DNA of 6,703 nucleotides from Planctomycetales bacterium (GCA_030673005.1 DAOVFI010000132.1:1-6703); one strand, 5' to 3'; shown: positions 1 to 6,703, numbered from the stretch's first letter. The notes: generated by a model from the sequence alone, not told the origin. Numbers and translations: made by a program.

Positions 1-43
1 GGAAAACCTCCTGTCGCGCGAAGGTCGGACTAAAGGATCGGTG

Positions 44-673
44 ATGGCGTGGGACGAGATGGCTATCGTCAATCTTCCCGCCATAGGGGGCAGCTTGTCC
101 CTTCGGGTCGTAACCGACGATGCCGGAAACGTGGTCGCCAAACGGTATGATGCCGGGGCCTTTGGGCATTGGTTGCTGTGTCAGACCGTGGCGGTCCGCT
201 ACGTCATAGAAGCGCAAGTACCCGAAGCGGCTTTTCATGACCCGCCGGCTGGCGGTCTTTCTTCCGAATGGTCTCTGCCGCCTTCCCCGGATCGATGTAC
301 GAATGTTGCAGAATACTTGATTTTTATTGATCGCCAGGGGGGTCGCGTCCGCGGTAAGGAAATGAAAGAGCCTACCGGCCTCGATCGGATAACCCAGAAC
401 CTTTTCTTCGTGTTGGGCATGTATTCCTACGGCAAAGTGCCTATGTTGCCGGAATTGGGAAAAATCGCCGGCGTGTTTGACGGTGTTACAAAGGATGGCT
501 TTGACCGGCGGTACACCAACGAGTACGGCGGGACCTGCCGGATACAGAACCTGGGTGACAGGCGAATCAGGGTTGAGTCAAAGTATTTCAGGATCTTCGA
601 TCCGCTCATGCTCCTGGCGTGCCTGGAATGTTGGATGGCGGCCCCCCAAATCACCATTGAGTCCGTCGAATGA
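44..673 (+). CDS. Hypothetical protein, possibly 5'-truncated by the window edge
   Basis: I do not recognise this protein and assign no function. From ATG 44 it has 209 codons. It is mixed alpha/beta in character, with no signal peptide, no clear membrane segment and no nucleotide-binding or metal-binding motif. The C-terminal half is rich in aromatic residues, and a hydrophobic stretch (FDPLMLLACLECWMAA) lies just before the end. ATG 44 is preferred because AAGGA at 33-37 sits 6 bases upstream; GTG 41 is the alternative. A TGA at 42-44 in another frame overlaps this ATG, which would suit coupling to an upstream gene. However, its own frame is also open to base 2, so the true start could lie outside the window. 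Third codon positions look less GC-biased than in clpC. It ends 64 bases before the kinase on the same strand, so co-transcription is possible. That the frame is coding is moderately sure; its role is unknown. Confidence 0.6.
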   Translation: MAWDEMAIVNLPAIGGSLSLRVVTDDAGNVVAKRYDAGAFGHWLLCQTVAVRYVIEAQVPEAAFHDPPAGGLSSEWSLPPSPDRCTNVAEYLIFIDRQGGRVRGKEMKEPTGLDRITQNLFFVLGMYSYGKVPMLPELGKIAGVFDGVTKDGFDRRYTNEYGGTCRIQNLGDRRIRVESKYFRIFDPLMLLACLECWMAAPQITIESVE

Positions 674-737
674 TAACCGGACCGCCGAACGCAATCTTTG
701 TCTTTTCATATCTCCGTGGGGACTCTAAACTTTCATT

Positions 738-2102
738 ATGTCGCTGAAGTATCGGTTGATAATTCTGACGATTGTCGTTTTCGCCGTAACTTTCGGCGTC
801 GGGACGCTGCTGGGCGTTCGCGGTGCGCGCCGGTTGGCTGAAGCGCAACTTCAGGACCGGCTTGCGGGTTCGGCGGTCGCACTTGCCGGCAGCGGCGCGC
901 CGCTGAACGACGATGTGCTCAGGCGATACGCACCGATACTGAATGCGAAAATCATGGTCGTCGATTCGGCAGGCGGGATACTCGCCCGCAGCGGCAGGGA
1001 AAACTGGCCATGGGACGAAATCTGCGAATATATCGTCGAGCGGCAGGCCGGTGCGGACAAATCGCTCAGCCTCGACGGGCGACGATATTATCACGTTTCA
1101 GCGGCCGGCAGATTGCCTGCGACGGGCGAGCCGATAACGGTTGTGCTCATGTCCGACGAAACCGCCGTAGCCGGTCCGACGCGGACGATCCTGCGGGGGT
1201 ATCTGATCATCCTCGGCATCACAGCCGTATTGCTTTCGATAGGCATGTACGTACTGGGGCTGGGACTGGTCGGGCGGATTAAACGCCTCAACAGGACCGT
1301 CGATGGGACTTTTCCCGACCCGACCGACCGCGCCGAACGCCGCGGCGACGAACTGAAGCGACTTTCAGCCGCCTTCGGCGACCTGACGGCCCGCCTGGAC
1401 CGCAGCCGGGAGCGACTGGCGGCGCAGCAAAGGTTGGCGACGACCGGGAAGATCGCCTCGTCCGTCGCCCACGAAGTCCGCAACCCGCTCCAGGCGATGA
1501 GGCTGATCGTGCAGATGTTGCGTGAGAAATGCCCGCCCGACGCACGCGACGGATGCGATCTGATCCTCAGCGAGATTGACCGATTAAATCTGCTGACCGA
1601 GGAACTGCTCGTCCTTGCAGGGAAGGTTGCGCCGCGGGTCGAGGCGGTGAACCTCCCGGCCGAATTGGACGAGACGGTCCGGCTGCTGCGATTCCAGTTC
1701 CAGCAGCGCGATATCCGCGTGGAAATTGATTTATCGTCAGACTTACCGACGGTCTCGATGGACCGCAACCGCTGCCGGCAGTTGTTGTTAAACCTGTTAT
1801 TGAACGCAGCCGAGGCCTCGCCGCACGGGGCGATAGTGCGTCTCGAAGGTCAGGCAGGCGACGAAAGCGTCGTCCTGCGAATCGCCGACAGCGGGCCGGG
1901 CTTCCCAACCGAAGTCCTGGAAGGACAAAGCGAGGAGTTCTTCTCGACGAAAACGTCAGGCGCCGGTCTGGGCCTGTCAATCTGCCGGCGGATCGTCGAT
2001 GAAGCCAAAGGGCGATTGAAACTGTACAATAGCGACGCCGGCGCCGTCGCCGAAATAACGTTGCCCGTTGCAGGTGAACCGGATGAAGGTGCGAATCAGT
2101 AG
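738..2102 (+). CDS. Membrane-bound sensor histidine kinase (HAMP-HisKA-HATPase_c)
   Basis: This 454-residue sensor kinase should autophosphorylate on histidine in response to an extracytoplasmic signal and pass the phosphate to the NtrC-type regulator encoded next. Transmembrane segment 1 is at about residues 6-27 and segment 2 at about 153-177. The roughly 125 residues between them form a presumably periplasmic sensor of unrecognised type. A HAMP-like linker follows (about 175-230, with DELKRLSAAF), but it lacks the usual proline at its start. The H box is AHEVRNPL with phosphoacceptor His245. The N box is around NLLLNAAEA (Asn352, Asn356), G1 is DSGPGF (384-389), the F box is EEFFSTK and G2 is GAGLGL (408-413). 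All key catalytic residues are present. No PAS domain is visible, so it resembles the ZraS/AtoS type more than soluble NtrB. The only purine-rich stretch upstream (about 716-722) is too far from the ATG to be a normal Shine-Dalgarno site. The signal sensed cannot be read from the sequence. Confidence 0.93.
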   Translation: MSLKYRLIILTIVVFAVTFGVGTLLGVRGARRLAEAQLQDRLAGSAVALAGSGAPLNDDVLRRYAPILNAKIMVVDSAGGILARSGRENWPWDEICEYIVERQAGADKSLSLDGRRYYHVSAAGRLPATGEPITVVLMSDETAVAGPTRTILRGYLIILGITAVLLSIGMYVLGLGLVGRIKRLNRTVDGTFPDPTDRAERRGDELKRLSAAFGDLTARLDRSRERLAAQQRLATTGKIASSVAHEVRNPLQAMRLIVQMLREKCPPDARDGCDLILSEIDRLNLLTEELLVLAGKVAPRVEAVNLPAELDETVRLLRFQFQQRDIRVEIDLSSDLPTVSMDRNRCRQLLLNLLLNAAEASPHGAIVRLEGQAGDESVVLRIADSGPGFPTEVLEGQSEEFFSTKTSGAGLGLSICRRIVDEAKGRLKLYNSDAGAVAEITLPVAGEPDEGANQ

Positions 2103-2128
2103 CCGCGAACTGCGCGAACAACGCGAAC
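2102..2128 (-). repeat. Left arm: three tandem 9-mers
   Basis: Read on the minus strand from 2128 to 2102, the units are GTTCGCGTT, GTTCGCGCA and GTTCGCGGC. The last base of the kinase stop codon (TAG, 2100-2102) is the first base of the arm on the + strand. Confidence 0.85.
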
Positions 2129-2154
2129 AAAATAATTAGTTTTAAAAAAAGTTT

Positions 2155-2188
2155 GCGGCGGGGGGGCCCGGTCAACCCGGTGCGCCGC
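2155..2188. other. GC hairpin inside the repeat spacer
   Basis: GCGGCG at 2155-2160 pairs with CGCCGC at 2183-2188. The 22-base interior is itself G/C-rich and contains CCCGGT twice. No T tract follows on the + strand, so it is not a good terminator for the kinase transcript. On the minus strand a T7 run follows a few bases after the stem, but there is no minus-strand gene here for it to terminate. Confidence 0.4.
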
Positions 2189-2252
2189 GCAGGCTTGGCC
2201 GTGCCACCCATTTCCTGCAAATTATGTGTTACAGACTATTGTTGAAAAAAAA

Positions 2253-2279
2253 GTTCGCGGTGTTCGCGTAGTTCGCGGC
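2253..2279 (+). repeat. Right arm: three tandem 9-mers
   Basis: The units are GTTCGCGGT, GTTCGCGTA and GTTCGCGGC. The arm is preceded by A8 and followed by A6-G-T6. The preceding A-run plus first unit resembles 2144-2160 in direct orientation, so the A-tract may belong to the repeat family. Read in the regulator's frame, this arm encodes a basic peptide (VRGVRVVRG) if translation begins at GTG 2226. Confidence 0.85.
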
Positions 2280-2294
2280 AAAAAAGTTTTTTCA

Positions 2295-3698
2295 ATGAGC
2301 GAAAACAGGCCGAACATCTTGATTATCGACGACGAGCCGGGCGTCTGCTGGGCCTTGGCGGAATTGGCCAGGTCGATGGGCTTCGAGGCGCAGACCGCCT
2401 CCGACGCCGCCGACGGGATGAGGAAACTCTCCGGCGGTGATGCGGACGTGGTCGTCCTGGACATTCAACTACCGGGCTTCAGCGGTCTTGAGGCGTTGCC
2501 GAAGATAAAGGCCGACCATCCCGACCTGCCGGTGGTGGTCATCACGGCTTACGGGACGATGGAGACGGCCATTACCGCCGTTCAGCGCGGCGCGTTTGAA
2601 TATCTTCTCAAGCCGGTTGATATGGAGGTTCTCAGGACGGTTCTGTCAGCCGCCGTTGAGCATCGTCGCCGCAGCGCCGAACTGGCGGCAGCGGCGCCGG
2701 CTTCGGACGGGCCGGTCAGCGACTCGGCAATGATCGGACGTTGCGAGCAAATGCAGGAGGTTTTTAAGCAGGTCGCGATCGTCTCGGCTACGGACATGCC
2801 GGTTCTCATCCAGGGTGACACCGGCACGGGCAAGGAGTTGCTGGGTCGGGCGATTCATCGTTACTCGGGCCGGTCGTCGGGGTCGTTCGTGGCCGTCAAC
2901 TGCTCGCTGCTTTCGGGCGAGTTAATCGCCAGCGAACTGTTCGGGCATGAAAAGGGCGCTTTCACCGGTGCGGACCGGGCGGCGCCCGGTAAGGTTGAGA
3001 CAGCCGCCGGCGGTACGCTGCTGCTGGACGAGGTCGGCGACCTTTCGGCCGAGGCCCAGGCGAGGCTGCTGCGGTTCTTGGACGACGGTGAGTTTTATCG
3101 CGTCGGCTCTTCCAGTCCGAAACATGCCGACGTGCGTATAATCGCCGCGACGAATCGCCCATTGCGGGAGGCTGCCCTGGCCGGTCAGTTCCGTCGCGAT
3201 TTGTTCTTCAGGATTTCCGCTGTGGTCATCGAACTTCCCGCCCTGCACCGGCGGGGTGAAGACGTTAATCTTCTGATTGATTATTTCCTCGCCCTCTCCG
3301 GGGCCGGGGGCATAACCGACGAGGCGCGGAAGATATTGAACTCCTACACCTTCCCCGGCAACGTCCGCGAACTGCGCAACATCATCGTCCGCGCCGCCGC
3401 TATGGCATCGGGCAGGCCGATCGGGCCGGAGCATCTGCCAGAGGCGGTTTCGCATCCGGCGATCCCGGAACCGGGAATCTCGCTCGATAAGTTTGCCGGC
3501 GCAATACTGAACGAAGTCCTGGACGCCGGTGTCGAAAAGGGCTACGAGGAACTGATGACCCGATGGGAAAAGCCGGTTCTGACGGCGGCGATGAAACGTT
3601 TCGCCGGAAACCAGGCGAAAATAGCCGCCGCCTTGAAGATGCACCGCTCCACTCTGCGCAAGAAACTCCGCGGATACGGGTTAATCGGCGACGATTAA
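2295..3698 (+). CDS. NtrC-family sigma-54-dependent response regulator
   Basis: This 467-residue transcription activator is the likely partner of the upstream kinase. Residues 1 to about 120 are a receiver: acidic pocket Asp12/Asp13, phosphoacceptor Asp56, Thr84 and Lys106. A linker leads to a sigma-54 AAA+ domain (about 143-385). It has Walker A GDTGTGKE (174-181), the sigma-54 contact loop GAFTGA (221-226), Walker B LLLDE (Asp245/Glu246), sensor I AATNR (284-288), arginine-finger region RRDLFFR (300-306) and sensor II GNVRELR (355-361). The C-terminus (about 426-460) resembles NtrC's Fis-type helix-turn-helix, with the pattern EKPVLTAAM then [20 protein letters not shown]. All residues needed for ATPase and sigma-54 contact are present. 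I chose ATG 2295 because [14 protein letters not shown] is a normal receiver start; the in-frame GTG 2226 would add 23 residues read through repeat DNA. Neither start has a Shine-Dalgarno sequence. The target promoter is not visible in the window. Confidence 0.94.
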   Translation: MSENRPNILIIDDEPGVCWALAELARSMGFEAQTASDAADGMRKLSGGDADVVVLDIQLPGFSGLEALPKIKADHPDLPVVVITAYGTMETAITAVQRGAFEYLLKPVDMEVLRTVLSAAVEHRRRSAELAAAAPASDGPVSDSAMIGRCEQMQEVFKQVAIVSATDMPVLIQGDTGTGKELLGRAIHRYSGRSSGSFVAVNCSLLSGELIASELFGHEKGAFTGADRAAPGKVETAAGGTLLLDEVGDLSAEAQARLLRFLDDGEFYRVGSSSPKHADVRIIAATNRPLREAALAGQFRRDLFFRISAVVIELPALHRRGEDVNLLIDYFLALSGAGGITDEARKILNSYTFPGNVRELRNIIVRAAAMASGRPIGPEHLPEAVSHPAIPEPGISLDKFAGAILNEVLDAGVEKGYEELMTRWEKPVLTAAMKRFAGNQAKIAAALKMHRSTLRKKLRGYGLIGDD

Positions 3699-3819
3699 TG
3701 AGGAAAGGTAACCGCCGGACCGGAGCGTTTTCTAAGCCCATGCGTAAGCCTGTGGACGGCGATTCTGGATTATCCTGCCGTTTGGGACGATAAGTATTGT
3801 GTTATCATTATAGTCCTGG

Positions 3820-3848
3820 TTGAAGGTTTGTTCTCCGGAGTATAGAAT
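3820..3848 (+). promoter_or_regulatory. Candidate sigma-70 promoter for clpC
   Basis: TTGAAG (3820-3825) and TAGAAT (3843-3848) are separated by 17 bases and match the -35 and -10 consensus at 4 and 5 of 6 positions. Transcription would start near 3855, giving a leader of about 90 bases. An overlapping alternative -10 is TATAAA at 3848-3853. I see no CIRCE element (TTAGCACTC inverted repeat) and no CtsR heptad repeat here. This is a motif match only. Confidence 0.45.
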
Positions 3849-3869
3849 ATAAATAGATGTGGACGGCAT

Positions 3870-3888
3870 GGCGGGTACCGTTCCCGCC
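3870..3888 (+). other. Leader hairpin upstream of clpC
   Basis: GGCGGG (3870-3875) and CCCGCC (3883-3888) form a perfect 6-pair stem with a 7-base loop. A T6 run begins only at 3898, nine bases after the stem, too far for a standard intrinsic terminator. It may be a structured leader element or a weak end for the regulator transcript. Confidence 0.4.
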
Positions 3889-3897
3889 GCTGACAAG

Positions 3898-3909
3898 TTT
3901 TTTAAAAAA
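3898..3909. other. T6A6 palindrome in the clpC leader
   Basis: This perfect 12-base A/T palindrome (TTTTTTAAAAAA) lies 36 bases before the clpC start. It could be a flexible or bent DNA segment or an A/T-rich enhancer of translation. No specific binding protein can be named. Confidence 0.4.
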
Positions 3910-3931
3910 TGTTACCTGCCGAAAGTGGCAA

Positions 3932-3936
3932 GGGAG
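3932..3936 (+). promoter_or_regulatory. Ribosome binding site of clpC
   Basis: The purine run GGGAG ends 9 bases before ATG 3946. It is one of the few recognisable Shine-Dalgarno-like sites in the window and supports the clpC start, which also agrees with the conserved N-terminal sequence [13 protein letters not shown]. Confidence 0.6.
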
Positions 3937-3945
3937 CAAGCGTAA

Positions 3946-6468
3946 ATGTTTGAGCGATTTACAGATCGTGCCCGAAAGGTGATGGCCCTGGCGAACCAGG
4001 AGGCCCAGAGGTTCAACCACGATTACATAGGGACCGAGCATATCCTCCTGGGCCTGGTCAAGGAAGGCACCGGCGTAGGCGCGAACGTCCTGAAGAATCT
4101 CGCGGTTGACCTGCACAAGGTGCGGATGGAGGTCGAGCGCCTGGTCAAATCGGGTCCGGAACTGACCACTATGGGCAAGTTGCCCCAGACGCCCCGGGCA
4201 AAGAAGGTCGTCGAATACTCCATCGAGGAGGCCCGCAGCCTCAACCATAACTACGTCGGCACAGAGCACCTCCTGCTCGGTCTGCTCCGCGAGCGCGAGG
4301 GCGTGGCGGCCCAGATACTGTTGAAAATGGGCCTGAAACTTGAAGAGGTGCGTGAGGAGGTTCTCAATCTGCTCGGCGCCGGTATGGAGACCGCCGGTCC
4401 GCCGGCAGGTGTACCAGCCGGCAGGGAAGAACGCAGGTCCAAGGGGCGGTCCAAGACACCGGCCCTGGACAGTTTCGGAAGGGACCTGACCGCCCTGGCG
4501 CGCGAAGATAAACTGGACCCCGTCATCGGACGCGCCGACGAGATCGAGCGGGTCATACAGGTACTCTGCCGGCGGACCAAAAACAACCCCGTCCTGCTTG
4601 GCGAGGCCGGCGTCGGCAAGACCGCCATCGTCGAAGGTCTGGCCCAGAAGATAGTTACCGGCGACATACCGGAAATCCTCTACAATCGCCGGATTGTCGC
4701 GCTTGACCTGGCGATGATGGTGGCGGGAACTAAGTATCGCGGGCAGTTCGAGGAGCGCATCAAGGCCGTGATGAACGAGGTCCGCCGCGCCGGGAATGTC
4801 ATGCTCTTTATCGATGAGATGCACACGCTGGTAGGCGCCGGCGGGGCCGAGGGCGCGATAGACGCCGCAAACGTCCTCAAGCCTGCCCTCAGCCGGGGCG
4901 AAATACAGTGTATCGGCGCTACGACGCTGGACGAGTACCGCAAACACATCGAAAAAGACGGCGCGCTGGAGCGAAGGTTCCAGACGATCATCGTGGACCC
5001 GCCCACCAGGGACCAGACAATGGACATCCTCCGCGGTCTGCGCGACCGCTACGAAGCACACCACCGCGTGCGGATTACCGATATGGCGCTGGAGCAGGCG
5101 GTGGAACTGTCCAGCCGGTACATCACCGGGCGCGTCCAGCCCGACAAGGCAATCGACGTCATCGACGAGTCCGGCGCGCGGGTACGCCTCAAGAGCATGA
5201 CCAAGCCGCCGGACCTTGCCGGACTGGACGAAGAGATAGAACGGCTCGGTTCCGAAAAGGACGAGGCCGTCAAGAACGCCGATTACGAACGCGCCGCCGA
5301 AGTGCGCGACAGTATCGAACAGTTGCAGCGAAAGAAGGACAAACTCGCCAGCGCGTGGCGCAACGAGATGAGCGAATCGGAAGGCGTAGTCGATGAGGAA
5401 GTGGTCGCCGAGGTTGTCTCCAAGATGACCGGCGTGCCTCTGCAACGCCTGGAGAGCGAAGAGGCCAAACGCCTGCTGAAACTGGAGGACGAACTGCACA
5501 AGCGGGTCGTCAGCCAGCACGAGGCCATTGTCGCGATCGCCAAGGCGATCCGGCGCGCCCGGTCCGGTCTGAAGGACCCGCGACGACCGATGGGCAGTTT
5601 CGTCTTCGTCGGACCCTCCGGCGTGGGCAAGACGCTGCTGAGCAAGGCGCTGGCCGAGTTCATGTTCGGCGACGAGGACGCGCTCGTCCAGATGGACATG
5701 AGCGAATACATGGAGAAACATAACGTCTCGCGCCTGATCGGCGCACCGCCCGGATACGTCGGGTACGAAGAGGGCGGGCAACTTACCGAGCGTATCCGCC
5801 GCCGACCTTACGCCGTCATCCTGCTGGACGAGATCGAAAAGGCGCACCCCGACGTGTTCAACATGCTCCTCCAGATAATGGAGGAAGGACGCCTGACCGA
5901 CTCGTTCGGACGGCGGGTCGCCTTCCAGAACACCATCCTGATTATGACATCCAACATCGGGGCCGAACTGATAAAGAACAAGGGCGGCTTCGGCTTCGGC
6001 CGGCGGGACGAGGAAGCGTCCTACGAAAAAATGAAGGACATGCTGAACAAGGAAGTTGAGCGGCACTTCAGGCCGGAGTTCCTCAACCGCCTGGACGAGG
6101 TGATCGTCTTCAAGTCGCTGACGCGAGAGGACCTGGTGACCATCGTCGATTACGAACTGAGAAAGGTGCGCCAGCGGCTCGACGAGCACGGCCTGGCGCT
6201 GGAACTGACCGACGAGGCACACGAATTCCTTATCGACAAGGGCTACAATCCCGACTTCGGCGCTCGGCCTCTGAGGCGGGCAATCGAGCACCACATTGAA
6301 GACCCGCTCAGCGAGGACATCCTCCGAGGCACATACAAGGGCAGGAACAAGATTATCGTCTCAGTCAAGGCCGGCGAAGGCGAAGGCGACGAGAAACACC
6401 TTTATTTCGAAAGCGTCAGCGAAAAGTCGCCCGAACCGGAACCCGCCGAAGTCTCCGAAAGCACGTAA
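3946..6468 (+). CDS. clpC: ATP-dependent Clp protease ATPase subunit ClpC
   Basis: This Hsp100-family unfoldase forms a hexamer that threads substrate proteins into the ClpP protease in the cytoplasm. It is complete at 840 residues, normal for ClpC. Residues 1 to about 145 hold the two Clp N repeats ([15 protein letters not shown] and [15 protein letters not shown]). NBD1 has Walker A GEAGVGKT (219-226), Walker B FIDE (Asp290/Glu291) and pore residue Tyr264 in GTKYRG. The middle domain (about 420-475) carries the UVR-like stretch [10 protein letters not shown]; Tyr447 sits where Bacillus and Staphylococcus ClpC have the Phe that stabilises the resting state. NBD2 has Walker A GPSGVGKT (556-563), Walker B LLDE (Asp628/Glu629), pore Tyr604 in GYVG, and sensor II GARPLRR (772-778). 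The ClpP-docking loop near 681-685 reads GFGFG rather than the usual [LIV]GF. The tail is acidic and proline-rich. Strong G/C bias at third codon positions suggests high expression. No mcsA, mcsB or ctsR neighbour is present. Confidence 0.97.
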   Translation: MFERFTDRARKVMALANQEAQRFNHDYIGTEHILLGLVKEGTGVGANVLKNLAVDLHKVRMEVERLVKSGPELTTMGKLPQTPRAKKVVEYSIEEARSLNHNYVGTEHLLLGLLREREGVAAQILLKMGLKLEEVREEVLNLLGAGMETAGPPAGVPAGREERRSKGRSKTPALDSFGRDLTALAREDKLDPVIGRADEIERVIQVLCRRTKNNPVLLGEAGVGKTAIVEGLAQKIVTGDIPEILYNRRIVALDLAMMVAGTKYRGQFEERIKAVMNEVRRAGNVMLFIDEMHTLVGAGGAEGAIDAANVLKPALSRGEIQCIGATTLDEYRKHIEKDGALERRFQTIIVDPPTRDQTMDILRGLRDRYEAHHRVRITDMALEQAVELSSRYITGRVQPDKAIDVIDESGARVRLKSMTKPPDLAGLDEEIERLGSEKDEAVKNADYERAAEVRDSIEQLQRKKDKLASAWRNEMSESEGVVDEEVVAEVVSKMTGVPLQRLESEEAKRLLKLEDELHKRVVSQHEAIVAIAKAIRRARSGLKDPRRPMGSFVFVGPSGVGKTLLSKALAEFMFGDEDALVQMDMSEYMEKHNVSRLIGAPPGYVGYEEGGQLTERIRRRPYAVILLDEIEKAHPDVFNMLLQIMEEGRLTDSFGRRVAFQNTILIMTSNIGAELIKNKGGFGFGRRDEEASYEKMKDMLNKEVERHFRPEFLNRLDEVIVFKSLTREDLVTIVDYELRKVRQRLDEHGLALELTDEAHEFLIDKGYNPDFGARPLRRAIEHHIEDPLSEDILRGTYKGRNKIIVSVKAGEGEGDEKHLYFESVSEKSPEPEPAEVSEST

Positions 6469-6492
6469 CGACATTTTGATAAAAGGTAACTT

Positions 6493-6511
6493 GCCTCGCT
6501 GAAGCGAAGGC
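6493..6511 (+). other. Hairpin after clpC
   Basis: GCCTCGC (6493-6499) pairs with GCGAAGGC (6504-6511) with one bulged A and a TGAA tetraloop. No T run follows, so on its own it is not a terminator. It may protect the 3' end of the clpC transcript or belong to a palindromic repeat family. Confidence 0.4.
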
Positions 6512-6531
6512 GGTTGAGTTGTTGCTAGTGG

Positions 6532-6554
6532 CACGGGCGTCTCGCCCGTGTTTT
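6532..6554 (+). terminator. Intrinsic terminator of clpC
   Basis: A perfect 8-pair stem, CACGGGCG (6532-6539) with CGCCCGTG (6543-6550), has a 3-base loop and is followed directly by TTTT. It lies 63 bases after the clpC stop. The T run is short, so termination may be partial. From memory, GTGGCACGGGCG-type palindromes also occur as dispersed repeats in some genomes, so this may be a repeat acting as a terminator. Confidence 0.65.
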
Positions 6555-6632
6555 CCGGAAACAGATTAATCCGGAGAACATCCCGCTTGAGCAGGTAGGA
6601 ATTCGTCAGGCATTTCCAGGTTTAGGAACCAC

Positions 6633-6703
6633 ATGCAAACAGATTTGGCAGCGCCGAACGGTATATCGAGAGCAGCGCCGAACGAAGTCTGTCACGACCT
6701 GCC
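6633..6703 (+). CDS. Possible 5' end of a gene running off the right edge
   Basis: ATG 6633 opens a frame that continues to the window end (23 full codons, beginning MQTDLAAPNGIS). AGGA at 6624-6627 lies 5 bases upstream, a fair ribosome binding site. The frame crosses the 13-base direct repeat, whose 24-base period keeps AAPN in frame twice. The piece is too short to recognise, and two minus-strand frames are also open here, so this is a weak call. Confidence 0.2.
   Translation, partial: MQTDLAAPNGISRAAPNEVCHDL
6648..6684 (+). repeat. 13-base direct repeat, 24-base period
   Basis: GCAGCGCCGAACG occurs exactly at 6648-6660 and again at 6672-6684, separated by 11 bases. It could be paired operator sites, the start of a longer tandem repeat beyond the window, or in-frame coding repetition. 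Only two copies are visible. Confidence 0.7.

Larger units (their letters stand above)
2102..2279. repeat. Inverted-repeat element with 27-base arms of tandem 9-mers
   Basis: Two 27-base arms (2102-2128 and 2253-2279) are inverted copies that match at 25 of 27 positions, separated by 124 bases. Each arm is three tandem 9-mers sharing GTTCGCG. The right arm reads GTTCGCGGT, GTTCGCGTA, GTTCGCGGC on +; the left arm carries GTTCGCGTT, GTTCGCGCA, GTTCGCGGC on -. One mismatch would be a G-U pair in RNA and the other is A-G. A degenerate extra unit, GTTTGCGGC, lies at 2151-2159. The left arm starts on the last base of the kinase stop codon, and the right arm ends 15 bases before ATG 2295. No target-site duplication is visible at the ends. 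It could be a small non-autonomous (MITE- or REP-like) element or a long RNA hairpin controlling the regulator. The repeat itself is seen directly; its nature is inferred. Confidence 0.85.

Noticed and set aside
698..729. Possible sigma-70 promoter before the kinase (TTGTCT and TCTAAA)
   Set aside because: The spacing is about 20 bases and both boxes are weak matches.
1091..1768. Minus-strand frame of 225 codons inside the kinase gene
   Set aside because: It is the antisense shadow of the HisKA/HATPase coding region, Ser/Arg-rich and without family features.
2193..2208. Minus-strand TGGCAC resembling a sigma-54 -24 element in the repeat spacer
   Set aside because: The distance from GG to the following GC is one base too short, the TTGC element is absent, and no minus-strand gene follows.
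2922..3644. Minus-strand frame of 240 codons inside the regulator gene
   Set aside because: It lies wholly opposite conserved AAA+ and HTH coding sequence and has no recognisable content of its own.
3698..3793. 31-codon frame starting in a TAATG overlap with the regulator stop
   Set aside because: The overlap suggests coupling, but there is no ribosome binding site, the peptide is short and basic, and nothing supports conservation.
3870..3903. Leader hairpin plus T run as a terminator for the regulator
   Set aside because: Nine bases separate the stem from the T run, and the candidate clpC promoter lies upstream of the hairpin, so a simple terminator reading is poor.
3808..6294. 828-codon open frame on the minus strand opposite clpC
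   Set aside because: It mirrors a strongly biased, unmistakable clpC gene. Long antisense frames arise from G/C-rich third positions, and its translation shows no recognisable motif.
6606..6701. Minus-strand frame open to the right edge, ending TGA at 6606-6608
   Set aside because: It has only about 31 codons with no recognisable motif, and another minus-strand frame is open over part of the same stretch. It could be the end of a convergent gene but cannot be supported.

Overview
The window holds three well-supported genes and one unrecognised gene, all on the + strand, in GC-rich DNA with little space between them. Gene starts often lack a clear Shine-Dalgarno sequence. A ClpC-type ATPase with a middle domain, an NtrC-type two-component pair and dispersed-looking GC palindromes fit an uncultured Gram-negative-type bacterium. 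A planctomycete (Phycisphaerae-like) or another PVC-group or deltaproteobacterial lineage is my guess. That placement is inference from style, because no rRNA or other taxonomic marker is present.

Layout: (1) 44-673 is a gene of about 209 codons that I do not recognise. Its frame stays open to the left edge, so it could start outside the window. (2) 738-2102 is a membrane-bound sensor histidine kinase with two transmembrane segments, HAMP, HisKA and HATPase. (3) 2103-2294 is a 192-base gap filled by a repeat element. Two 27-base arms, each three tandem 9-mers based on GTTCGCG, lie in inverted orientation around 124 bases of spacer. (4) 2295-3698 is an NtrC-family response regulator with receiver, sigma-54 AAA+ and Fis-type HTH domains. 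(5) 3699-3945 is a leader region with a candidate sigma-70 promoter, a small GC hairpin and a T6A6 palindrome. (6) 3946-6468 is clpC, complete, with N domain, NBD1, middle domain and NBD2. (7) 6469-6703 carries two hairpins, the second a good intrinsic terminator, then a 13-base direct repeat and a possible gene start running off the right edge.

The kinase and regulator very probably form a cognate pair: an extracytoplasmic signal is sensed, phosphate passes from His245 to Asp56, and sigma-54 RNA polymerase is activated. No convincing -24/-12 promoter is visible here, so the regulated genes are probably elsewhere. clpC appears to be a separate transcription unit for protein quality control with ClpP. 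The most unusual feature is the inverted repeat between kinase and regulator. As RNA it would form a stem of about 27 pairs ending 15 bases before the preferred start of the regulator. I do not see a new defence or metabolic system; apart from this repeat and a few start-site puzzles, the window is ordinary housekeeping and regulatory DNA.
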